NCBI RefSeq assembly: GCF_029960815.1
Contig: NZ_JASBRE010000012.1
Coordinates: 99,957 to 163,956 of the forward strand
Direction: 5' to 3'
DNA: 64,000 bases
Source of the DNA: Pseudomonas sp. AL03
Lineage (GTDB): Bacteria; Pseudomonadota; Gammaproteobacteria; Pseudomonadales; Pseudomonadaceae
Below the pieces are notes generated by a model that worked only from the letters and a program-made list of their open reading frames with translations, did no database searches and was not told the origin of the DNA. The position numbers and the translations under genes were made by a program. Positions 46,633 through 54,344 of the stretch are shown in pieces (positions within the stretch are counted from its first letter, which is position 1; the number at the start of each line of letters is the position of its first letter).

Positions 46633-48534
46633 TTGAGTGAGAAAGCGACCGTTGCAAACGAAGACTCCCAATCCAAAACCTCAGGAGTAGGCTTGCTCGT
46701 CGCTGCCGTCGGGGTGGTTTACGGGGACATTGGCACCAGCCCCCTCTACACACTGAAAGAAGTATTTTCCGGCCATTACGGCGTTCAAGTAAATCACGAC
46801 GGCGTGCTGGGCATTCTGTCGTTGATCTTCTGGTCACTGATCTGGGTAGTTTCGATCAAATACGTGCTGTTCATCCTGCGTGCCAACAACCAGGGCGAAG
46901 GCGGCATCATGGCGTTGACGGCGTTAGCCCGCCGCGCAGCAGCACCTTATCCGCACATGAGCAAGGTACTGGTGCTGCTCGGCCTGTTCGGTGCGGCACT
47001 TTTTTACGGGGACAGCATGATCACCCCGGCCATTTCGGTGCTCTCTGCGGTTGAAGGATTACAGCTGGCGTTTGACGGAATAGAGCACTGGGTGGTGCCC
47101 TTGTCAGTGATCGTGCTGGTGGCGCTGTTCTTGATACAGAAACATGGCACGGCTCGAATCGGCATCCTGTTTGGCCCGGTCATGGTGCTGTGGTTTGTGG
47201 TGTTGGGTGCCCTTGGGATCTACGGTATTTTGCAGCGTCCCGAAGTGCTGCAAGCGCTTAACCCTGCTTGGGCAGTGCAGTTCTTTGTGGTTCATCCGGG
47301 AATGGGTGTAGCGATTTTGGGCGCTGTCGTGTTGGCATTGACTGGTGCTGAAGCACTGTATGCCGACATGGGCCACTTTGGTCGCAAACCGATTTCTCGT
47401 GCATGGTTCATTTTGGTGTTGCCGGGGCTGGTACTCAATTATTTTGGCCAGGGTGCCTTGATCCTGGAGAACCCGGAGGCTGTGCGTAATCCGTTCTATC
47501 TGCTTGCGCCGAGCTGGGCACTGCTGCCAATGGTCGCGCTCTCCACCCTGGCCACCATCATCGCCTCTCAAGCGGTGATCTCCGGTGCTTTCTCCCTGAC
47601 TCGCCAGGCCATTCAGCTGGGTTACGTTCCTCGCATGTTTATCCAGCACACCTCCAGCCAGGAGCAGGGGCAGATCTACATCGGCACGGTTAACTGGGCG
47701 TTGATGGTCGGTGTCGTGCTGCTGGTGATCGGTTTCGAGTCATCCAGTGCCTTGGCCGCCGCTTATGGAGTCGCGGTGACGGGAACCATGTTGGTCACGA
47801 CAATCTTATCCTCGGCCGTCGTCCTGCTCCTTTGGAAAACCCCGCGCTGGCTGGCCATCCCGATGCTGCTAGGATTTTTGCTGGTGGACGGTCTGTATTT
47901 CGCGGCCAATGCGCCGAAGATTTTTCAGGGCGGTGCGTTCCCGGTGATCGCTGGCATTGGTCTGTTCATCTTGATGACGACCTGGAAGCGGGGCAGGAAG
48001 ATTATTGTTGAGCGGCTGGATGAAACCGCGCTTCCACTACCGCTATTCATCGCCAGCATCCGTACGCAGCCTCCCCATCGCGTACAAGGCACGGCGGTTT
48101 TTCTGACGGCCAGGGCAGATGCTGTTCCGCATGCACTACTGCACAATCTCCTGCATAACCAGGTTTTGCATGAGCAAGTGGTACTGCTCACCGTGGTGTC
48201 CGAAGACAGTCCTCGCGTGAGTGCTGACCGGCGGTTTGAGGTTGAAGCCTATGGGGAAGGCTTCTTCCGGGTCAGTCTGCACTTTGGTTTTATCGAGGAG
48301 CCCGATGTACCCCAAGCGTTGAGTCTCTGTCACTTGTCTGAGCTGGATTTCAGCCCGATGCGCACGACCTATTTCCTGAGCCGAGAGACGGTGATCCCAA
48401 CCAAGCGCATTGGTATGGCACGCTGGCGGGAGAGTCTTTTCGCGTTTCTGCTGAAGAACGCCAACAGCAACCTGAAGTATTTCAAATTGCCACTGAACAG
48501 GGTGATTGAGCTGGGGACTCAGGTGGAGATGTAA
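46633..48534 (+). CDS. kup: Low-affinity potassium uptake protein
   Basis: This 633-residue protein starts at TTG 46633 after GAGAGAAG. The start is decided by the conserved [21 protein letters not shown] just inside. About 12 helices follow, with [20 protein letters not shown] and [15 protein letters not shown], then a cytoplasmic C-terminal domain. Kup imports potassium with protons in the inner membrane. The 257-bp leader contains CCGTAA and TTACGG copies about 16 bases apart but no gene. Confidence 0.93.
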   Translation: MSEKATVANEDSQSKTSGVGLLVAAVGVVYGDIGTSPLYTLKEVFSGHYGVQVNHDGVLGILSLIFWSLIWVVSIKYVLFILRANNQGEGGIMALTALARRAAAPYPHMSKVLVLLGLFGAALFYGDSMITPAISVLSAVEGLQLAFDGIEHWVVPLSVIVLVALFLIQKHGTARIGILFGPVMVLWFVVLGALGIYGILQRPEVLQALNPAWAVQFFVVHPGMGVAILGAVVLALTGAEALYADMGHFGRKPISRAWFILVLPGLVLNYFGQGALILENPEAVRNPFYLLAPSWALLPMVALSTLATIIASQAVISGAFSLTRQAIQLGYVPRMFIQHTSSQEQGQIYIGTVNWALMVGVVLLVIGFESSSALAAAYGVAVTGTMLVTTILSSAVVLLLWKTPRWLAIPMLLGFLLVDGLYFAANAPKIFQGGAFPVIAGIGLFILMTTWKRGRKIIVERLDETALPLPLFIASIRTQPPHRVQGTAVFLTARADAVPHALLHNLLHNQVLHEQVVLLTVVSEDSPRVSADRRFEVEAYGEGFFRVSLHFGFIEEPDVPQALSLCHLSELDFSPMRTTYFLSRETVIPTKRIGMARWRESLFAFLLKNANSNLKYFKLPLNRVIELGTQVEM

Positions 48535-48598
48535 GGATGAGCAAGGACGCCTCTGCCAGTCGCCTGAGGTTCGGCATATCCGAATACCCCAGAGCAAG

Positions 48599-49390
48599 TC
48601 AAACAGAGCGAAATCGCAGAATCTGCGCGCCGTCGAAAGGATCGACAAGGTAATGCCCGTGTACGCCGAACGTATCCTGCAAGCATTGCGGGGTCAGCAC
48701 CTCAAGTGGTTTGCCGAGGGCCACTAATCGCCCCCGATCCAGTACCGCCAAACGATCACAGATCAGCGCCTGATTCAAGTCATGCAGGGCTATCAATGTC
48801 GTCACCGACAGAGCCTGTACAACTTTTAGAATGGCGAGTTGATGCTGGATATCCAAGTGATTGGTCGGTCCGTCCAGCAACAGAATCTGCGGGCGCTGGG
48901 CCAAAGCGCGAGCGATGTGGACACGCTGACGTTCACCGCCGGACAGACTGTGCCAGTTTCGGTTTTTCAGGTGCGCCACATCGACGTCGCGCAGCGCCTG
49001 CAGGACGATGGCATCGTCCTCGCTCGACCACGGGCTCAAGGCCGACAGCCACGGCGCTCGACCCAGGGCTACGGCGTCAAACACACTGATGGCATCCAAG
49101 GTGTCGGCCTGTTGCTCTACCACCGCCAGGGTTTGCGCGATGGTTCGCCGTGACAGCGCCTTGAGGCACTGGCCGTTGAGGTGGATGTCTCCCCGGCTGG
49201 GGACGCGCACGCCGGCCAGCAGTTTGAGCAGCGTGGATTTTCCTGAACCGTTGGGTCCGACGAGGCCCAGGGTTTCACCACGACGGATGTCCAGGTGGAT
49301 GCCGTGCAGCAACTCAGCGTCGCGGACATGGAACCCGAGGCCGGAGCAACGCAGTACGGAGTCGCCGATAACAGGCGAGGCAGCATTCAT
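48599..49390 (-). CDS. FecE/BtuD-type ABC ATPase with altered Walker B glutamate
   Basis: From ATG 49390 the protein has 263 residues. Walker A is GPNGSGKS (45-52), the signature is LSGGE (149-153) and the H-loop is ALHDLNQAL. Walker B reads LLLDGPTNHLD: Gly174 replaces the catalytic glutamate (codon GGA, one change from GAA). The family energises iron-siderophore, heme or cobalamin import. Because the permease next to it is also broken, the system is probably dead; the protein might still bind ATP. Confidence 0.85.
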   Translation of the reverse strand: MNAASPVIGDSVLRCSGLGFHVRDAELLHGIHLDIRRGETLGLVGPNGSGKSTLLKLLAGVRVPSRGDIHLNGQCLKALSRRTIAQTLAVVEQQADTLDAISVFDAVALGRAPWLSALSPWSSEDDAIVLQALRDVDVAHLKNRNWHSLSGGERQRVHIARALAQRPQILLLDGPTNHLDIQHQLAILKVVQALSVTTLIALHDLNQALICDRLAVLDRGRLVALGKPLEVLTPQCLQDTFGVHGHYLVDPFDGAQILRFRSV

Positions 49391-49899
49391 CGGGCATTCC
49401 TCCGACCGATCAGGATCAACGCGAACACCGGCGCGCCAACCAGTGCGGTGATGACGTCGACCGGGATCACCTGGCCTTTGATCAGCGTTCGGGAGAGCAC
49501 ATCGGCGGCGATCAGAAACACAAAAATGAAGGCATCCAGCGCCCGACGGTGCCACAGGCACACCGCGAGACCGGTCAATGCCACGGGCACCGACAGCCAC
49601 ACCGATGGCCAGCGCACGCCGCTGAGATTACCCAGCAACCAGAACATGATGCCGCGGGCTTGTTCGGAACTGGCCGACTTGGTGATCAGAAACGCGGTGA
49701 ACGCATTGAACAATTGCGAACCGGCAATCCCCGCGAGGATGATCTGCCCGGTACCGCCGATTGAACCACTGGCGCGGGCCAGCAGAACAACCACGGCGAA
49801 GGCGGCAACGGCGCCGACAAACGCCCCGGCCGACAGCGAAATCAGCCCCGCCCCGAGGCCCAGCAATGCCAGCAGCGTACGAATCAGCGTCGTGGTCAT
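49387..49899 (-). pseudogene. FecCD-family permease, internally deleted
   Basis: The 170-residue frame keeps a middle part (GQIILAGIAGSQLFNAFTAF and FWLLGNLSGVRWPSVWL). It then jumps from WHRRALDAF directly to FLIAADVLSRTL and the C-terminus. Normal FecCD permeases have about 330 residues; the first 100 or so and an internal block holding the conserved FVGLIVPH region are missing. It overlaps both neighbours by ATGA. It cannot form a full channel. Confidence 0.75.
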
Positions 49900-50909
49900 T
49901 TCGGCAGGTCGTAGCCGCTGATGGCTGATGCCAGGGCTTCAAGGCCGTCGAACATTCTCACGCTGGCCTGCATGGCCATGGCGTCGAGGATGATGATGCG
50001 GTTGTATTTCACGGCGTCCATGTTGCGGGTCACCGGGTCGCTGCGCAGGAACTCCAGTTTCTTTTGATCGTCGTCAGCCGGGAAGCGACGGCGATCCATG
50101 CGTGCGATGACCAGGAAGGTCGGGTTGGCCTTGGCGATGGTTTCCCAGCCGACGGTTGGCCATTCTTCGTCGGACTCCACAACGTTACGCACGCCCAAGG
50201 TGTTGAGCATGAAGTCGGGAATGCCCTTGTGCCCGGCGACATAGGGGTCGATATCCAGACTGGCGCTGGAGAACCAGAACAGCGCACTGGTGTGCTTCAG
50301 ATCCTTGTGCTGTACGGTGGCAATGGACTTGGCCAGACTGGCCTTGAGTTGGGCGTTCAACTGCTGGCCACGTTCCTGCACATCGAAGATTTCAGCCAAT
50401 TGGCTGATGCTTTTGTAGAGGCTGTCGATGCGAAACGCCTCCAGACGTGTGCCGTCGGCACCGACCAGGTTGTCCTTGGCTTCGCAGTCGGTCGGCATCA
50501 AGTAGGTCGGGATTTTCAGTTCGTGAAACTGGTCGCGAGTACCGACCGCGCCTTGCGGACCGACCATCCACTCCAGCTCCACGGCCACCAGCTGTGGACG
50601 CTTGCCGATCACCGCCTCGAAACTTGGCTCGTTATCGGCCAGGCGTTCAATCGTGTCGTTCTCTGTCCTGTACTTGGCCAGCACCTCGTTGAACCACAGC
50701 GAAGTGCCGACCAGCGTGTTGCCAAGGCCCATGGCGTAAAGCATTTCGGTGCCCGCCTGGCCGATGGTCACGGCACGGCTGGGTGCCTGCTGAAAGGTCA
50801 ACGTGCTGCCACAGTTCTCGACAGTCAGGGGGTAGTGGGTCGGGGCCGCATGGGCGAGGGTGGACAGACCCAGGGTGGTGACGAGGGTGGCAAGGCGGGA
50901 CAGCAGCAT
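49896..50909 (-). CDS. FecB/TroA-type periplasmic substrate-binding protein
   Basis: From ATG 50909 the protein has 337 residues. A signal peptide (LLSRLATLVTTLGLSTLAHA) is followed by a PeripBP_2 domain: SRAVTIGQAGTEMLYAMGLG, then IGKRPQLVAVELEW and KYNRIIILDAMAM. It should deliver an iron chelate, heme or cobalamin to the permease. The gene itself is intact, but permease and ATPase are defective. The frame extends to 51044, yet the signal sequence begins at 50909. Confidence 0.8.
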   Translation of the reverse strand: MLLSRLATLVTTLGLSTLAHAAPTHYPLTVENCGSTLTFQQAPSRAVTIGQAGTEMLYAMGLGNTLVGTSLWFNEVLAKYRTENDTIERLADNEPSFEAVIGKRPQLVAVELEWMVGPQGAVGTRDQFHELKIPTYLMPTDCEAKDNLVGADGTRLEAFRIDSLYKSISQLAEIFDVQERGQQLNAQLKASLAKSIATVQHKDLKHTSALFWFSSASLDIDPYVAGHKGIPDFMLNTLGVRNVVESDEEWPTVGWETIAKANPTFLVIARMDRRRFPADDDQKKLEFLRSDPVTRNMDAVKYNRIIILDAMAMQASVRMFDGLEALASAISGYDLPK

Positions 50910-51054
50910 GACGCAATCTCCATTTGACCGTACAAGAGCAGGGGTACGGACTGGAAACACATCATCGAACGCTGCCATTAAAGCAGTGAAGTGCCGACTA
51001 TCTCCACTGACCGACACTTTGTGTCTGGCGCATCCGTGCGCCAAACGGTCGGCT

Positions 51055-51615
51055 TTAGCGCTTGATCAGGGAAATCTTGGTTCCTTCGATGCTGACCCCG
51101 GCCATTAACCCCTGCTGGTCGAAAATGAACGCGTAGGCATCGTCCTTCAGCGTCGAGCTGGACAAATTCTTCGACACCCCTTCATCAACCACAACAACAG
51201 TGGGTCCTACGCCGATTTCCCAGCCCTTGGTTTCGCGTACATAGTTCACGGCTTTGTCGGTCATCAGGAAAACCACATAGCCATACGACTGGGCGCCTGC
51301 CTGTAGCCCCCATGACCCGGTTACGGAGTTGTAATAACCCTCTACTGTCTTGCCCTTCATCAATACGCCTTCGCCATAGCTGCCGCCAAACACAAGGCCC
51401 GCCTTGATGATTTTCGGGAAGACAAGTATCGCTTTGGCGTTGTGCGAAATGGTTTCGGCAAAGGGCGTGGCCTTGTAGAGAGACTGCAACGCTTGTCGAG
51501 AGTCGACATCCAGATCCTCGGCGGTTGCTGCACCTGCAGTGTTCAAGAAGCTCGCCGATGCCAGTGAGGCTGTCGCAAGGATGATCGATAGGAAGAACCG
51601 CATTGACTGAGTCAT
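51055..51615 (-). CDS. SYLF/YSC84-domain lipid-binding protein
   Basis: From ATG 51615 the protein has 186 residues. A signal peptide (FFLSIILATASLASASFLNTA) is followed by the SYLF domain: AKAILVFPKIIKAGLVFGGS, YGEGVLMKG, TGSWGLQAGAQSYGYVVFLM and a late GLMAGVSIEG strand. Bacterial members are secreted or periplasmic and bind lipids. GGAG precedes the start. A perfect hairpin at 51026-51043 lies beyond its stop. No operon partner is seen. Confidence 0.82.
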   Translation of the reverse strand: MTQSMRFFLSIILATASLASASFLNTAGAATAEDLDVDSRQALQSLYKATPFAETISHNAKAILVFPKIIKAGLVFGGSYGEGVLMKGKTVEGYYNSVTGSWGLQAGAQSYGYVVFLMTDKAVNYVRETKGWEIGVGPTVVVVDEGVSKNLSSSTLKDDAYAFIFDQQGLMAGVSIEGTKISLIKR

Positions 51616-51655
51616 TTTCGAACTCCGATACGGGAGCATTGGATGTGAGCAGCAG

Positions 51656-52123
51656 TCAGCGCCTGCCCCTGGCAGAGTCCGAGCCTACTGAAATTATCCG
51701 GCGCACCCTAAAGTGTGTGAACCACTGGCTTCGCCCTTGGATGAAACAGGCCAGAGGCAGTTGATCATTGGCGATGCCATCACCTGCTTTGACCTCTGCG
51801 CAGAGGCCGGGTTCGTCGTCAGAGACCTCAGTTTTACTGACGGACTCGGTCAAGCTACCAAAACCTGCAGCTTCGACGGGTACGGCATCGCCGTAGTCCG
51901 GGGAGTTGAGTGCGCGGATACCGATCAGCGACGGATCGCCGATGTGCTCGGGGGCGCCGTGAACGTTGGGCATGTGTGCGGTGATTAGAATGGCCTGGAT
52001 GGCCGCCGCCGCTTTCATCGGTCGCATGCTGACCACCAGTTTGCCACTCAGTCGAGCGGTGGGGCGCGTGTCTATGCTGGTCTGGTACATCCCGAGATTG
52101 CGTAAGTACGGATCACCCCGCAT
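51656..52123 (-). pseudogene. DUF1445 (D-glutamate cyclase/hydro-lyase) fragment
   Basis: The frame keeps [33 protein letters not shown] and [15 protein letters not shown], with [11 protein letters not shown], all in the order of the DUF1445 C-terminal half. The N-terminal half is missing, replaced by the end of rtcR. The expected VPVFWACGVTPQ is not found; the remaining frame reads unrelated residues. It is a decayed fragment of a putative hydro-lyase. Confidence 0.6.
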
Positions 52124-53160
52124 CGGACAGGCTGTCCGCCTGCCGGCATACGTCGAGTACGGCTTTGAGTTGCAGGCGATCGAACAGGTCCATCACGAGG
52201 TTTTCACCGAGCAACCTGTTCAGGCCGTCGTCTGGCTGAGCCAGGCCCCAGGCATAGCGCAGGCGGTCAATTTCCTCCTCGACCTGAGCTTCATCGATCC
52301 GCCCGCTGTCGGCCAATGTCGCCATGCGGGTGATGGAGGCCGACAGCTCTCGAAAGTTGCCCAGCCAGGCCGCTTCACTTGAGCTGGCGAATGCCAGATA
52401 ACGACGCCGCGCTTCGAGGTTGAAACGCACCATTTGACCGTGTTCCCGGGCATGGCGCTCGAGTTCGAAATCGATATTCGGCTCGATGTCTTCGCGTCGG
52501 CCGACCAGACCGGGAAGGTCGAACGTCCACAGATTGATTCGCGCATACAAATCTTCGCGAAACAGCCCTTCGGCCACGCGGCTGCGCAGGTCGCGGTGGG
52601 TGCCGGCGATGATCAGGAAGTCGCTTTCCACTTCCTTGTCCGACCCCAGTGGAAAGAAGCGTTTTTCCTCAATGGCTTTGAGCAGCATGGCTTGCTCATC
52701 CGCGCCCAACTCCCCTATTTCATCGAGAAACAGCATGCCTCCATCGGCCGCTCGCAACAGGCCGTCGCGGGCGTTCTGCGCGCCGGTGAAAGCACCCTTG
52801 ATGTGGCCGAAGAGGGTCGACATGGCGCCATCACCCCGCAACGTGGCGCAGTTCACTTCGACAAAGCGACCCTGCATCTGATGCCGACTGCGCTTGAGTT
52901 CATAGATGCGCCGGGCCAGAAAGGATTTGCCGGCACCGGTCGGGCCGATCAGCAGCATGGGCGCTTGTGAACGCACCGCCACGCGCTCGATCTGCTCGAT
53001 GGAGCGGTTAAGCGCTGCGTTTCGAGTGGCAATCCCGGACTTGAGAAAGGCCAGGCCTTCCAGGCGTTTATGGGCGAACCGCGTGGCGATGCGGTCGTAG
53101 CGCGACAGGTCAAGATCGATCAGGGCATGGGTGCCGATGGCGCGCTCTTGCTCCTCAAGC
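52113..53160 (-). pseudogene. rtcR: RNA-repair regulator RtcR, N-terminus deleted
   Basis: The frame is open from about 53160 to TGA and encodes some 349 residues. It starts at a linker (ALIDLDLSRYDRIATRF) and then has the sigma-54 AAA+ domain: GPTGAGKS (Walker A), GAFTGAQ (the sigma-54 contact loop) and GMLFLDEIGEL (Walker B). RtcR normally has about 530 residues with an N-terminal CARF-type sensor that controls rtcBA. Roughly 120 N-terminal residues and the start codon are gone. The break joins it head to head with an rtcA remnant. Confidence 0.8.
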
Positions 53161-53162
53161 CG

Positions 53163-53944
53163 GCGGGGAGTTCAGCTTTGCTATTGGCACCGCTGGAAGC
53201 TGCACGCTGGTGTTACAGACGCTGTTGCCTGCCTTGCTGTTGGCACCTGAAGCCAGTCGCGTGCGGATTTCGGGTGGTACTCATAATTCGATGGCGCCGC
53301 CCACTGACTTTCTGCAACTGGCCTGGTTGCCCCAACTGCGGCGCATGGGCGCGAAGGTTGAATTGCAGCTGGTGCGCCATGGGTTTGTGCCGGCCGGGGG
53401 CGGCGAGATCGAGGCGTTTATTCAGCCGTCGACCCTGACTCCGTTGCACCTGCTGGAGCGTGGTGCCTTGCTCTCGAAACGCGCTTGTGCGCTGATCGTG
53501 GGCATTGCGCCCAATGTGGCCGAGCGTGAATTGAGTCAGGTGGCCAAACGGTTGGAGATGGCGCAGGACGAATTGCAGTGTGTCGCCCTCGATCAGGACC
53601 GTGGCCCCGGTAACGTCCTGCTGCTGGAATATGCTTTTGAACACGTCACTGAAATGTTCAGCGCATTCGGTCAGGCGGCCCTTCGTGCAGAACAGGTCGC
53701 CGATGGCGCAATCAATCAGGCGGCGGCCTGGCTGAACAGCGAGGCAGCCGTGGCCGAACACCTTGCCGATCAATTGCTGTTGCCCATGGCGCTGGCGGGA
53801 GGCGGAAGCTTTACCACACCGCGAATGACTGAGCATCTGCAAAGCAATATCGCGGTGATTGAACGCTTCCTGCCAATGACAATCGATTGCCAGGAAGAGG
53901 GGGCAAACAGGATCAGGCTTGAGTGCAAGCGCTCTACGCCATGA
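53163..53944 (+). pseudogene. rtcA: RNA 3'-terminal phosphate cyclase, N-terminus deleted
   Basis: From the junction the frame reads GEFSFAIGTAGSCTLVLQTL, then ISGGTHNSMAPPTDFLQLAW, and continues to the end of RtcA, including a late FTTPRMTEHLQSNIAVIERF with the family histidine replaced by threonine. About the first 85 residues are missing. RtcA makes 2',3'-cyclic phosphate RNA ends. The rtcB gene usually lies between rtcR and rtcA, so one deletion removed rtcB and both gene starts. A GTG at 53210 could start a shorter, probably inactive, product. Confidence 0.8.
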
Positions 53945-54118
53945 TCCACTTTATTCAGATTCGATCACGAGGCCTTCGAGCTTCCTGCGCTGTATTTAGC
54001 CTTCGTGCACTTTTATAAGGCCGCGCAACACGCCTCTGCACTATGCGAAGGCAAATATCGGGCATTCATGGGCCCCCGTGGTCAACGTTTACTGGCGCAA
54101 GGACTGCCAATGGCAGAC

Positions 54119-54134
54119 TGGCACAAAGTCTGCA
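54119..54134 (+). promoter_or_regulatory. Candidate sigma-54 promoter of nirBD
   Basis: TGGCACAAAGTCTGCA has GG at 54120-54121 and GC at 54132-54133, the -24/-12 spacing, with the full TGGCAC element. Transcription from about 54146 would give a leader of about 200 nt containing the antitermination hairpins. This fits NtrC/RpoN control of nitrogen assimilation genes. Confidence 0.6.
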
Positions 54135-54232
54135 AGACACTGTTCAGGCCCACTGTGAACGCAGTCGAGTGGGCAGCCCCCTCGGTCAACGACGATCGAT
54201 TGGCCGAACAGGTCGTGGGCAACATCGGTGGA

Positions 54233-54312
54233 TCCGGCATAGATGCCTGACTTAGCACCGTAAATGAACAGGCAAAGACGCCTGGAACCGCAAGGTTTCA
54301 GGCGTTTTTTTT
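54233..54312 (+). promoter_or_regulatory. ANTAR (NasT/NasR-type) antitermination leader with terminator
   Basis: Hairpin P1 (54233-54250) has the loop ATAGAT, and hairpin P2 (54269-54284, CAGGC/GCCTG) has the loop AAAGAC. Both are six-base loops with A at position 1 and G at position 4, the ANTAR-protein recognition pattern. The 3' arm of P2 overlaps the 5' arm of a terminator (54278-54289 with 54294-54305), followed by eight T to 54312. An ANTAR protein holding P1 and P2 would prevent termination before nirB. Confidence 0.75.
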
Positions 54313-54344
54313 GCTTTTTGAACAGCTATAGACGGGTGTCTCTT

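Noticed and set aside
51026..51043. Perfect hairpin TGGCGCA-TCCG-TGCGCCA as terminator of the SYLF gene
   Set aside because: There is no T-run on the minus-strand transcript; it may act weakly but was not listed as a terminator.
54005..54250. 81-codon plus-strand ORF before nirB
   Set aside because: It covers the sigma-54 motif and hairpin P1 and resembles no known protein; the segment is better explained as promoter and leader.
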